This document shows, one piece after another, positions 32,591-41,877 of a stretch of DNA of 64,000 nt. The position numbers and the translations under genes are program-made. Numbering within the stretch: position 1 is the stretch's first letter; each line of letters starts with the position of its first letter. Location of the stretch: the NCBI GenBank assembly GCA_963995525.1, contig OZ023206.1, positions 30,252,021-30,316,020 of the forward strand. Reading direction: 5' to 3'. The notes beneath the pieces are model-generated. The model saw nothing but the letters and a program-made list of their open reading frames with translations. It had not been told where the DNA came from and made no database searches. The stretch comes from Escarpia spicata. Taxonomy: Eukaryota > Annelida > Polychaeta > Sabellida > Siboglinidae.

Positions 32591-33540
32591 TGAACTGGCG
32601 TGGTATCCCGGCGGCTCAGTCCGTCCACGAACTGGGGCGGTATGGTATGAACAAAAGTGACTGGACACTAATGAGCATTAAGGCTCTTGAAGATGGCGTT
32701 CGGTGTGTCGCATGTTTTAAATCCTCTACAGCGTTCTTTGGTCCCCGAATTTGATGGGACTATGCGGACTTGAACAAGGTATTGAACTGTAGTAGTACAG
32801 TAACTATATGGATGATGCGCAGTGTGTTGCGAGTTCTTATCATCCACGGGATATTTTGTTGACGGATATGACGGTGAGTTGTCTTCTTGTGAATACAGTC
32901 CTCCGCTGTTGCCCACAGGCAACAGCCCCAACAGCCCTAGGCAACAGCGTCAGTTAGTCATTTATTAACAATTGGGCCTCACTCGGCTGGAGCACTGGGG
33001 TAGTGACATTTGACAAAAATGTTCAAGCATGTAAAAGCATGATTACTTTGCCATGTAGTGGCACAATATGTTATTAAAAATATTTCCAAAAGGGGGCATG
33101 ACCCAATTGCCCCCCATAAATACGCCACTGGCACGTCACAATTCAGCGGCTTGTTAAATTAGCATCAATATATTTTTATGTCATTTTAGTTTGGTGCCCA
33201 TTAATATTAGCATAAATGGCAATATTTCTGGATATACAGTATGTGAAATGTAGCAATGACTACAGGAAATATTGTAGGCATACGGCACATAGACAGACTT
33301 CGTTTATTCATTCTTCTTTAACAACTGTATTTATTTACATTTATTTATCACGTTAACCTTATTAACATACTTATTATCACATTCATTCAAAGTAATGTTT
33401 TTTACATGGTATATCTTATTTTTACAGAAAGTACAATGGTTGGACGACCACGAGCCCCACAACAGATAGTCAATCCCAATGTGGTTTTGGCGCCAGCGGC
33501 AATGGCGCTGGAGTAACTTGGGCCATTTCAACTACACATA
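32591..33540. other. Non-coding interior of the Merlin region
   Basis: No supported gene. Short AT-rich stretches, a duplicated GGCAACAGC motif near 32915-32950 and a possible 3' acceptor upstream of the transposase (TTTTTACAG at about 33427) are all I can see. Confidence 0.4.
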
Positions 33541-34138
33541 ATGCTAGAGGCCAACGTCCGAGCACAGATGGAGTGGCTAGCCATGAGGGGGCTGCTGAAG
33601 AACAACTACGACTGCCCTCGGTGCCTTGTCCCCTGCAGGTTGGTGGCACAACAGGACGCGCAAGACGGGTGGGGACAGAAGTGCCGCCAGTGCCAACAGA
33701 GGCACAGCATTCGGGAAGTCTTTTTTTAAAACCAAGGTCGCTCTAGGGAAACTGGTTTGGTTTCTGTTTTCCTGGCCGACGGAGATACCAGTACACCACG
33801 TCGTTTGGCATCTGCCGATGTCACCGAAGATGGCAGTCGACTGGTCCAACTTCATCCGTGACGTGTGCACCGAAGACACCCAGAGGAATCGGCAGCAACT
33901 GGGTGGATATGACAACAATGGCCAGCCCATTGTTGTTGAAATCGACGAGTCGTACTTCTTCCATCGAAAGTACCACCGGGGACGCTTTCAGAACGGTTCG
34001 TGGGTGTTCGCGGTGATCGAAAGGGAGAGCGGTCGGTGCCGCATGCAGGTCGTTGCAGACAGGACAAGGACACTCAGGGCTCAAATTGGCACGGCTTGCC
34101 ACTGGCGACCAAATACTGTCATGGCGAATTGTTTTTAA
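33541..34138 (+). pseudogene. Merlin/IS1595-type DDE transposase, frameshifted and truncated
   Basis: The N-terminal zinc-ribbon segment (CPRC...CRLV and CRQCQQRHSIR, 33600-33720) is followed by a frame change in a T-run at 33720-33727. The next frame contains the DDE core start: VVEIDESYF (33937 region), KYHRGR and GSWVFAVIERESGRCRMQVV, which match the IS1595/ISXO2-type fold of Merlin transposases, with the first catalytic Asp in EIDES. The frame ends at 34138, before the second and third catalytic residues, so the protein is incomplete. Confidence 0.75.
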
Positions 34139-35467
34139 ATAATGGTCGTCAGCTTGTAAAATGCCATAATACTGACCAGCCACGTACCAATCGTCTGCAA
34201 CCACATTATTGTTGGCAGCTATTTTTTTATTGACGCTAAGCCGTTGGGCTGCTGTGTACATGCGATATGCCATATGTTGAATGCCCAAAATAGCAGTAAT
34301 CAGGTCTGGAAGACGAAGGCATTTGTGAAAGGGAAGCAAAGGGAACACATCATTTGAACTAAGAGGTATGTACAACGCTATCTATATATATATATTTATA
34401 TCATTGCTGTTCTAACTAGATCTGAGACTAAATTCGTCCATTGTTTAGTTTAGTGATATCGCATTGTCACGGAATTGCGCGACGCAAGAACTACTTAGTC
34501 TTAGGAAATGTAATTTACATATGGGCACTTGCGTAAAATCCGGACCCACCTCGATTTCGCCGTTATAAATTGAATTTTATAACTTTGATACCTCAGTGCG
34601 TTAGTTCCATTATTCAACCTTATCATCTTTCTTCCTCTCATTCAACACCGCATTGATATCTTTGTTGAACAGTACAATAATCACCCCATTATGACAGGGC
34701 ACAACCGAACTCCTCACCAGTTATTCCGGTGCAGTTAACAATTACACAACCTCCACAGCGACCAAAAATGGAATTTTGTTTTCATTAGACAAGCGACGCA
34801 ATTCAAATTGCGTCGTTCTTAGATCGTAATGCGTCGTGACGCAAATAATTGCGTTGTGGCATACATATAAATGCATCGTGACGCTATTCCGCCTTTATGA
34901 CGGGCCGGTGCTTTCATATTCATGTACAATGTACTTAATGGCCCACTAGGCACAACACCCCCATGGGGACAGGCACTGGGGTAATTCACCCCATAAGGGG
35001 CCATTGCTCCAGCTACATACTTTCAAGAAATCAATGAGGTTGTTCGGTGAGATTGAAGTAAATAATGTGTTGTGCACTTATTAACAATGTGTGTATTGGG
35101 AGGACTAGGTGGAGACAATGCATAATGTTAGAAACATTAATGTTTTCTACTAACTGCACATAATATATAGTTATTTTCTTGTAGAGATGGCTTCTCCAAG
35201 TTCTGCTCCCTTACACCTCCAGGGGACTTGCTTTCTTCCTGACACACCAGCTGGTTGGTGCAGGTCCAGACTTACATGAACATTTAACTTTCATGTTACA
35301 AGGTCCAGGCTTGTTATTTTGTTACTTTCAGTAAAAATAGTCTTCATGAAGTTGGATCGAACAAAGCTCATGATCTGCTACTCAGACACAGTCAGCTTCA
35401 AAACGAATGCTACACAGTGGGGCTGTGAGCATGCAGAGGATGGCTTGACAGAATACAGGAAAGAGAT
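34139..35467. other. Merlin right end and spacer, no supported gene
   Basis: 34139-34790 has no convincing coding sequence on either strand. 34790-34915 is the inverted-repeat end. In 34916-35467 an acceptor-like TTACTTTCAG near 35329 precedes a short open frame of unknown nature (35331-35465). Confidence 0.4.

Positions 35468-35501
<34 letters not shown>
35468..35501 (+). rRNA. 34-bp fragment of the 28S rRNA gene at the R2 junction
   Basis: GCGGGTAAACGGCGGGAGTA through ACTATGACTCTCTT is the highly conserved 28S sequence directly 5' of the R2 target cleavage site. Sequence upstream of 35468 no longer matches 28S, and no 28S follows the element, so this is a carried-over or remnant piece, not an rDNA unit. 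Confidence 0.85.
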
Positions 35502-35580
35502 GGGTCGGGGATCTCAGAATGCCTCCTTGTGGTCCGACCTGGTAACTAACTCCTCCGGGGGTTAGGCTAAACGTTCTGGG
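35502..35580 (+). ncRNA. HDV-like self-cleaving ribozyme at the R2 5' end
   Basis: Starting at the first base after 28S, the sequence folds as the nested double pseudoknot: P1 GGGTCGG (35502-35508) with CCGACCT (35534-35540); P2 CTCAGAAT (35513-35520) with GTTCTGGG (35573-35580); P3 GCC/GGT around the loop TCCTTGT, whose CC can form P1.1 with GG at 35541-35542; P4 hairpin CTAACTCC-tccg-GGGGTTAG (35546-35565); and J4/2 GCTAAAC holding the expected catalytic C. R2 RNAs use such a ribozyme to release their 5' end from the rRNA co-transcript. Confidence 0.8.
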
Positions 35581-35644
35581 CTTCTCTGTTGGGCAGGCTT
35601 TTCCCAGCAGAGTCGTATGCGCGCTATTCATATACATTTTTGGT

Positions 35645-37411
35645 ATGTCAAATTGTCATTTAAGGGAGGTCGCTGCCTCCCCGAGCGCAGCCAATGCGAA
35701 CGGTGTTGAAAGGGCAGATGAGCTATCGGGTCATGGTACGAACTACGACAAAGCCAGAGGGGCATATGTCTGCGAGTTATGTAAAGCTCCATTTTATAAC
35801 CCCAGAGGGTTATCACAACATTTGCGGCGTATGCACGCCGAGCACTACCATAGGGCGAATGTCCCTATATTTTCTAAGGCCCGTTGGTCTAGAGAGGAGC
35901 TGGTGCTCCTAGCCCGCGAGGAAAACCGGCTGGTGGAGGCCGGTTGTAGAACAATCAACATCACGTTGATCCGCATGTATCGCGATTCCAGGTCCGCGGA
36001 CGCTGTCAGATGTGTAAGGAAAAACCCGGTGTATAAGAATTTGCGAGATGAGCTACGTCTCGCGCCACTCAGTGACGATGAGATGGCTGCGACCAATAAG
36101 GTCTCGATCGAGGGGACTGAGAGTACATCCTCTCAGCCCGAGCGTGTTATACATACTGACAAGAGTGCGGATGCTGCGGCCCCACCCGTCGGGACGCCTC
36201 GCGGGCGGGAACCAGACTCGGAGAGTGGAGACGAAGGGAGGGTCCTTGACGGCCCCCCATCTCCTATTGAGGTAGGCACGCCTACAGGGACTACCCACTA
36301 TGACAGGGCGGCACGGGTGGTCTATTCCACACCGGAGCCAAGAAATAGGAAAGGTCCTAAAAATCTATGGACCGAGGACATGTTAAGGTGCATGGCTGCA
36401 GAGGACAGCCGGCTGGCTGCTATTGATTGTCGGTGTATAAATCAGGAGCTTCTCAAGCTCTTCCCTGAGCGAACGCTCAACGCTATCAAAGCGATAAGAA
36501 GGTTGGAGAAATACAAAATCATAAGAGATGGTGTAGCAGCCGCAGCCGTGCCTACTCGTGGCCATGCGTCTACACAGGTAGTAGCCTGTGCCGTGGAGGT
36601 AGGGGGGTCTACCCCCTCCTCCACGCAGTCTGTATTCAATCAGGAAGGGGTCAGGGGGTTTACCTCTGCCCCACCTGATGAGGTGAAAGTCTCCGAGGGT
36701 AGGGGGTCTACCCCTCCCTCTTCATCCATGCTGGATGAACTGTCCTTTTCGACTGAAGTAGTCCATGAAGTGGAAGTCATTGTGAACAGAACTTTTAGTT
36801 CTGACCTTACGACGAGTCCGCCCGGTAACCCGCGGCTGGCACATCAAGCAGTCGCGGGAGGCGGTGAAGAGCTAGGAAGCCCTAGTGCTAACTCGCCCCT
36901 TATACAGGCTGATTCTCCTATACCGGCGAACGCCAACGATTTCGCCAATTGGAATTATTTGAGGAGCTGGCCTCTAATCAATTATATCTTTGTGGGATGG
37001 ACTCCACGGAGGTCGGAGACTGTAGTGGGTCATTTGACCAACGAGCAGAAGGCTCGTATCGATGACGAGTATGTGGCATGGTTGCGGGGCGAACAGCTGG
37101 CCGCACCACGTAGGAAGGGACCGCGGCGGAGGGAGAGGCGCCGCGAAGCCCGTCGGAACGACGCGGCTGGCCCGGCAGCAGTCGGGGTGCAAAGGGCCCG
37201 ACGAAGAGCACAGTACGTGAGAGTACAAAAGCTGTACAGGAAGAACAGGACCGCCTGCGCTGACCAAGTGTTATCAGGCGAGTGGGAAAGAGATACGACC
37301 CCGGGCACCACTCTAGACGACCAGGTGTTTTTCTGGAGTCGAGTGTTCGGGGAAGAGTCATGTGAGGATCACCGTGATCCCATGACCATAGGACCAGTCT
37401 TCTGGGACTAA
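35645..37411 (+). CDS. R2 protein, N-terminal part (zinc finger and Myb DNA-binding domains)
   Basis: 588 codons from ATG 35645. A CCHH zinc finger (Cys43, Cys46, His59, His64) is followed by a Myb domain around residues 78-130 (RWSREELVLLAREENRLVEA...) and a second Myb-like repeat around residues 238-295 (LWTEDMLRCMAAEDSRLAAI...). These bind the rDNA target in R2. A long Ser/Pro/Thr-rich linker follows, then a segment with NEQKARIDDEYVAWL and a very basic RRKGPRRRERRREARR tract. The frame ends at 37409-37411 and RT homology resumes within about 60 bp in another frame, so the original single ORF is broken. Two Myb units make this an N-terminally elaborate R2. Confidence 0.8.
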   Translation: MSNCHLREVAASPSAANANGVERADELSGHGTNYDKARGAYVCELCKAPFYNPRGLSQHLRRMHAEHYHRANVPIFSKARWSREELVLLAREENRLVEAGCRTINITLIRMYRDSRSADAVRCVRKNPVYKNLRDELRLAPLSDDEMAATNKVSIEGTESTSSQPERVIHTDKSADAAAPPVGTPRGREPDSESGDEGRVLDGPPSPIEVGTPTGTTHYDRAARVVYSTPEPRNRKGPKNLWTEDMLRCMAAEDSRLAAIDCRCINQELLKLFPERTLNAIKAIRRLEKYKIIRDGVAAAAVPTRGHASTQVVACAVEVGGSTPSSTQSVFNQEGVRGFTSAPPDEVKVSEGRGSTPPSSSMLDELSFSTEVVHEVEVIVNRTFSSDLTTSPPGNPRLAHQAVAGGGEELGSPSANSPLIQADSPIPANANDFANWNYLRSWPLINYIFVGWTPRRSETVVGHLTNEQKARIDDEYVAWLRGEQLAAPRRKGPRRRERRREARRNDAAGPAAVGVQRARRRAQYVRVQKLYRKNRTACADQVLSGEWERDTTPGTTLDDQVFFWSRVFGEESCEDHRDPMTIGPVFWD

Positions 37412-37439
37412 TTAGCCCAGTTACCATACAGGAATTATG

Positions 37440-38151
37440 TTCAACCCTCCGTAATACCAGGAGCGGTGCAGTCGGGCTAGACAAAATTTCCCTGTCCGAA
37501 GTGAGGGCGATCGACCCTCGTGCTCTCCTCGCTCACTTCAACCTTTGGCTGTTCGTTGGGTACCAGCCCGCCGACTTTCGACGCGGTCGAACGGTGCTGA
37601 TACCCAAGGTCGCGGAACCTTCCGGGCCCGGTGACTACCGGCCCATCTCAATTTCATCTTACATATGTCGCACTTTTCATCGACTCCTAGCGACAAGGTT
37701 GTCCGACCTCCTGGAGTTCTCATCTCAACAGAGAGCTTTCATATAGGGGGACGGTCTGGCGGACAACGTATTCCTCCTGAGATGCCTGCTCAGGGACCGA
37801 TGCGAGGACCTGAAACCGCACTCTGTGGCGTTTCTAGACGTATCTAAGGCTTTCGACTCCGTGTCACACGCCTCGCTGATGCTGGCGGCGAGGAGGATGG
37901 GTGTCCCGGGGCCATTCGTCGAATACTTACGTAATCTGTACTCAGACGCATCCACGACCCTCCAGGTCGGTGATCAGTTCAGCGACCCCTTACAACAACA
38001 TAGGGGCGTGCGGCAGGGTGATCCACTCTCGCCACTGCTATTCAATTGCATTATCGACTGGGCCGTGTCGACGCTCGATACGGAGCTCGGCGTGAGGATC
38101 GGCGAAAGTGGCCCAAGGCTTAACCACCTTGCATTCGCCGGCGACATCGTG
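37440..38151 (+). pseudogene. R2 reverse transcriptase, first part
   Basis: RT of the R2 clade: the segment ending LWLFVGYQPADFRRGRTVLIP (near 37540-37610), YRPISISS, an in-frame TAG at 37744-37746, then GDGLADNVFLLR, the core AFLDVSKAFDSVSH (37830-37870) with the first catalytic Asp, and RRGVRQGDPLSPLLFN-type motif (37995-38045). The catalytic YxDD-equivalent reads FAGD (about 38131-38145), so one conserved Asp is replaced. Polinton C interrupts directly after that motif and the duplicated ATCGTG marks the junction. Confidence 0.85.
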
Positions 38152-38224
38152 AGTAGTTAGGGAGGCTGCGCTGGCCCCAGACATGGTGCAAGATCAAAGG
38201 AGATCAAAGGCACCGCGGGTCACA
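38152..38224 (+). repeat. Left terminal inverted repeat of Polinton C
   Basis: 73 bp matching the complement of 43310-43385. The duplicated GATCAAAGGA motif lies inside. Coding sequence for the RPA-like protein starts directly at its inner edge. Confidence 0.9.
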
Positions 38225-38621
38225 TTACGAGGGCTGTACCCAATGCCGTCGTAAGGTGCTTCGAACATCGAACGGCGCTAAGGTGTGCTTATCCCACGGG
38301 GCGCAGCACGAGCCGAGACAGTATTTCTCGGTTCGGATGATGGTGAGGGAAGACCCGGAGGGACCTGACGAAATATGGATCACACTATTCGACAACGAGA
38401 TGAACGACCTCGTCGCCTACAAGGCCGACTATCTCGCCTCGATGAGCCCCGACACACTACGCGACACCGTCCTACAGATCGTCGGCACGACCATCGAGGA
38501 GCTCGTCGTACGAAAGACAACGTGGGGGCCCCTGTCGACGTACACCGTTCGGAGTGTGGCGCCTAAGAAAAGCGCCGATGACGACGACGACGACGACGCT
38601 GATGAGTATATTACCCGCTAA
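38223..38621 (+). pseudogene. RPA-like single-stranded DNA-binding protein, C-terminal OB-fold fragment
   Basis: The frame is open from the inner edge of the inverted repeat. It starts HYEGCTQCRRKV (CxxC), then CLSHG (CxxH), followed by PRQYFSVRMMVRED, IWITLFDNEMNDLV and SPDTLRDTVLQ. This is the zinc-ribbon plus OB-fold pattern of the RPA70 C-terminal domain, which binds single-stranded DNA during replication. An acidic DDDDDDD tail ends at TAA 38619-38621. The N-terminal OB domains are missing, apparently lost at the element end. The stop is followed at 38644 by an acceptor-like GTGTGCTGTAG, so it may originally have been spliced to the next frame. Confidence 0.65.
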
Positions 38622-38644
38622 CGATTCGTTTTTGTGTGCTGTAG

Positions 38645-39463
38645 GACGTCGACGAGGCGCGGGCGCAGGCACTCGACTATATAATCACTGAGGCTTTGAG
38701 TGCCATACCCGCGGACACGCCGACGACGACGACACCCCTCGCCGCCGCCGCTCCATGGACGCCCTTGTCGGTCGAGACTACCTATCAGCCGCCGCTACTA
38801 GCCGCTTGCGCCTCGCCGCCGGCGTATTCGAGCTCGACAGTATCGCCGCCGCCGCCACCGCCTACGTATGCGAGCCTATACCCGGTTGACATACCGGTGG
38901 AGGCGGCATCGACCGTGATAATTTCATCGGAGTCCTCGAACGCGCAACACGGATCCGGCCCGGCGTCACCGTTTTTCGAGATGCCGTCGCGCAGTCCGCG
39001 CCGGGGGCTCTTCACGACACCTCGGGATGAGGAGTTGATGTGCAGTCTGATGAAAAATTTCGCCGAGGTGATCAGGGAAAGCATACTCGAGCGTGCCCGC
39101 CGTTACTGCGGTGAGTGCGAGTCCAACGAAGGGTGCCCGTTTGTACATATACAGGGCTACCGAGCCGGGCGACCTAGCCGCCACTATCGGCAAATGTTCA
39201 TGGATGTGGGCGCTATGTGCACTCGCTTCTTCCGAATCGTATTGACCGAATACACGGGTCGGTCGTTAATACCGTGCTTGATGCGTATGATCCTGAACGT
39301 GCATGACCGATGCGACCCCCAAGCGGATCGACAAGCCGAAGCTCGCCTCGTAAACCAGGTACCCACTTGGCTACTCGAGACCGACTGGCTCAACGGCATC
39401 TACAACTTCGTGAGCCTGGAGACGGCGGTAACGGCCTACTTGCTGCGAAGAGCCGGCTTCTGA
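38645..39463 (+). CDS. Unknown Polinton protein with proline-rich N-terminus
   Basis: Open frame of about 273 codons after an acceptor-like TAG at 38642-38644; no ATG near its start (first Met about 38982), so the N-terminus is probably supplied by splicing. The first half is Ala/Pro/Thr-rich with a run of six prolines near 38846. The second half (from SPRRGLFTTPRDEELMCSLM, about 38994) is globular, with Cys residues at YCGECESNEGCPF and the end VPTWLLETDWLNGIYNF. That end matches the remnant at 19040-19244 in Polinton B, so it is a family shared by both elements. Function unknown. Confidence 0.55.
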   Translation, partial: DVDEARAQALDYIITEALSAIPADTPTTTTPLAAAAPWTPLSVETTYQPPLLAACASPPAYSSSTVSPPPPPPTYASLYPVDIPVEAASTVIISSESSNAQHGSGPASPFFEMPSRSPRRGLFTTPRDEELMCSLMKNFAEVIRESILERARRYCGECESNEGCPFVHIQGYRAGRPSRHYRQMFMDVGAMCTRFFRIVLTEYTGRSLIPCLMRMILNVHDRCDPQADRQAEARLVNQVPTWLLETDWLNGIYNFVSLETAVTAYLLRRAGF

Positions 39464-39806
39464 ACAGTGCTTAATAAAAAACGAACTTTAATGGAGAGAA
39501 TTGCTTAATACATCTACGAACATTAGATCAAGAACTTTATTTTATATAACCGAAAAAGAAGAACTTTAATAGAATAAAGCACGCTTGTGCTGAATATCGC
39601 TTAATAAAGCACGCTTGTGGAGAACATTTTAATAGAAAATATGCCTGCTTATTCGAATATGTGGTGCTTAATAAAGCACGTTGCTTGTTGTACGACGCTT
39701 AATAAAACGTTGAAAACGTATAAACACTCTTGTTTACTATTACGAAAATCACCCCTCCCGTCCGCAACCCATTCCTATACTTACTCGCCTGTGATAAAGG
39801 CTGCAC

Positions 39807-39849
<43 letters not shown>

Positions 39850-40066
39850 CGTAGTGGAAGGCGGCACTTTATTTTTAGCTCCACCGTTCCGCCTCACCGT
39901 AACTAGGTCAAAGATCACCATAGTGTCAACCCCGGTAACCAGTAGTAGTCCTAGCGGCGGCGAGTGACGGTAACAGTCATCACCACCACCCCACCCACCC
40001 ATATATAGAGGAGTGTAGAGCTTCGTTTCAACTAATAACGTGTTTGTTGTCGCTCGCTGCTGCAAC
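39464..40066 (+). promoter_or_regulatory. Intergenic region with clustered AATAAA signals, CA repeat and TATA box
   Basis: The motif CTTAATAAA recurs at least five times between 39469 and 39706, a redundant polyadenylation region for the upstream gene. A (CA)n run covers 39808-39848. TATATAGAG at about 40003 lies 65 bp before the next ATG and could be its core promoter. Confidence 0.55.
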
Positions 40067-40821
40067 ATGCCTACTGTTTGCCCCGTATGCAATCGAGTCG
40101 TCGTTAGTTTGGTGGGACATACGTGTAGTAGTAGTAAGCCGCAGGAGTACCGATGCCCGAATTGCGATCAGACGTATAACGTGCGTAGGGGTCTAGTAAG
40201 ACATTTAAAGAAATGCGTTAACGGAATTCGGGATGACGATATCCCTTGCCCGAAATGCGGTAAATATTTTCTTCATCGGCGTACTCTGGTGAACCATATG
40301 ATATTTTCGAAAACCTGCGGCACGGAAAAAAAGGTAGTACCACCACCACCGCCACCGTCACCGCCACCGCCACCGCCACAACCCGATGATGATGATGACG
40401 CGGCGGATGAGGAGGGGTGGTCGGCCGGTCTACGGCGTACAGTGCAAGAGCACTGGTCGAGTATACGGACGTCGACATTCCGGGGCCCCCTCCAGTCGAG
40501 ATACAATCACCAGCTAACTCATTGCGTGGACACGTCCGTCCTCGAACCGCGACTAAGACAAATGTTTGAGGAACAAACTCGAGCGTTCAAGATCAATTTA
40601 AGTTTTGGGTTTGTGTTAAGACACAAAGAGACGGGCCGTTTCCGTTATTATCACACATCCTGTAACTGTTGCGGCCGCTTCCTCGAAGCCCCGATGCTCG
40701 TTACCGACGCCGCCTCGTTCGACCGCTTCCTCGAGACCGTCCGACAACCCGACGTTCTGCAGTACGCAATAATGCAACGACCCGACTCGGGGTGGGTCGT
40801 CGAATTGGTAACAAATGTTAC
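40067..40821 (+). pseudogene. Zinc-finger N-terminal region of Polinton PolB, truncated
   Basis: From ATG 40067. C2H2-type fingers at residues 5-19, 30-50 (CPNCDQTYNVRRGLVRHLKKC) and 61-84, then poly-proline and acidic linkers (40340-40410). Next comes a block containing FKINLSFGFVLRHKETGRFR, DRFLETVRQPDVLQYA and WVVELVTNVT (40588-40821). That block is the one preceding the CLFRCLALH region in Polinton PolB proteins. Homology ends at about 40821 and sequence passes straight into the 3' end of a minus-strand gene, so the rest of PolB was deleted. Element A at 3945 holds the part that would follow. Confidence 0.75.
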
Positions 40822-40844
40822 GATGATACCGACCCCTACCGGGG

Positions 40845-41494
40845 GTCTTCTCCTCCTCCTCCTCCTTCGGTCGTTTCGACTGCTGCTGCTGTATGTACGC
40901 TCGATGCCGGGCGTTACCGACGAGCTCCATGGGCCCGTTCAGTCGTCTCATACCATCCCCGAACGCTTCCCAGCCGACCGGCGGCACCCCCTTCTTCCTC
41001 GCTCGCATAAGATCGTTCACGAGGTCGACCATGTTACTCCCCGCGATAGGCCGACCGGCGTACACGAACTCGCCGCGATCGTTCCATCGACACAACGGGT
41101 CGGTCTTCATTTTCTCGATCAGGAGGAGGGCTTTTCCTCTCAGCGTTTTCGGCACGCTTTCCACGATCTCGCGCTCTATACCCTGCAGCGGCGCCTGGCC
41201 GCCCGTCGGCTGAGGAGGCGGCGGTACTTGGCCGCCCTCTGTCGGCACCACGGACACGCGTACCGGCTGTGCCGCTCGAATCGTCTCGATCGAGTTGTAG
41301 CGACTCAACAGTCGATTGTACGACGCCACCTTCTCTCGGTCGGATAACTCCGATCGGTCTAGCACGTCCTTCATGTCGCTGTCCAGGCTGCTCATCGCAC
41401 GCGAACGGATCGTGCTCGGCGGCTGGTCGATCAACGGCAAGAGGCTCTCCACCAACCGCGGGTCTACCAACGCCATCTTCTTGGCGTACTGCAT
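40845..41494 (-). CDS. Conserved Polinton protein of unknown function
   Basis: Minus strand from ATG 41494. Recognised by a pattern I associate with a conserved Polinton/adintovirus gene: the N-terminal MALVDPRLVESL, a glutamine/proline-rich middle, then VPKTLRGKALLLIEKMKTDP, GSNMVDLVNDLMRARK and GWEAFGDGMRRLNGPMELVG near the end. It is probably a virion or assembly-associated protein; the role is not established here. The true 3' end is unclear because the frame runs on to 40616 antisense to the PolB fragment; the deletion junction is near 40822-40850. It overlaps the upstream core-like gene by one base. Confidence 0.65.
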
Positions 41495-41841
41495 CAGCCG
41501 ATCACCTGTCTGAGCAGCGGCAGCAGGACGGTGCTCGCCAACGGCGCTAGCAGCGCCGCCAGAAAGGCACCCGAGCCCGTTTGCAAGATTTGCCGCTTCT
41601 TCTTAAGACCCACCTTTTTGTTCACTAAACTTCGCAGATGTTTCTTGTATTTTGTCAGTGTTTTTTTCTGCGCCACCGTCAATTGCACATTCCCTTTCAA
41701 TAGGTTGTACGCGCAGTCACACAGGCTACAAATGAAGTCAGAGTCCGCGTTTCTGATGATAGCCTTGCTCACCTTAAGATGTTTATGTTTATTCAAGAGC
41801 TCCAGCATGAGGACGTGCTTCTTGATACGCTTCAGCGTCAT
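41494..41841 (-). CDS. Small basic core/membrane-active protein (pX-like) of a Polinton
   Basis: 115 residues on the minus strand from ATG 41841. A Lys-rich, Cys-containing region (FICSLCDCAYNLLKGNVQLT) and KKHLRSLVNKKVGLKKKRQIL precede a hydrophobic glycine/leucine-rich C-terminus (GAFLAALLAPLASTVLLPLL). Basic plus hydrophobic tail is the arrangement of the pX-like or membrane-active proteins of adintoviruses. Intact frame, tight spacing with both neighbours. Confidence 0.65.
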   Translation of the reverse strand: MTLKRIKKHVLMLELLNKHKHLKVSKAIIRNADSDFICSLCDCAYNLLKGNVQLTVAQKKTLTKYKKHLRSLVNKKVGLKKKRQILQTGSGAFLAALLAPLASTVLLPLLRQVIG

Positions 41842-41877
41842 CCTGACGAATGAGACCCTCCGTGACGCTCACCTCTT

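Larger units (their letters stand above)
30671..34915 (+). mobile_element. Merlin-type (IS1595-like) DNA transposon
   Basis: The left end GAAGCACTGGCTGTCATAAA and the right end, which reads as its approximate inverted complement (to 34915), enclose 4.2 kb. Both ends carry subterminal GACGCAATTATTTGCGTC-like repeats (30698-30860; 34790-34880). A Merlin-type transposase lies at 33541-34138. A target duplication could not be established with confidence. The unidentified gene at 31039 lies inside but also occurs elsewhere without Merlin ends. Confidence 0.65.

Noticed and set aside
33821..34375. 184-codon reverse-strand ORF in the Merlin region
   Set aside because: Half of it is antisense to the Merlin DDE domain and the other half has no recognisable motif.
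35468..35501. A functional rDNA locus
   Set aside because: Only 34 bp of 28S are present, with unrelated sequence upstream and no 28S downstream of the R2 element.
39781..40092. Reverse-strand ORF crossing the CA repeat
   Set aside because: Its core is translation of the microsatellite; no coding features.
40616..40840. C-terminal extension of the minus-strand Polinton protein
   Set aside because: This part is antisense to the clearly recognisable PolB block, so it is run-through after the deletion junction.
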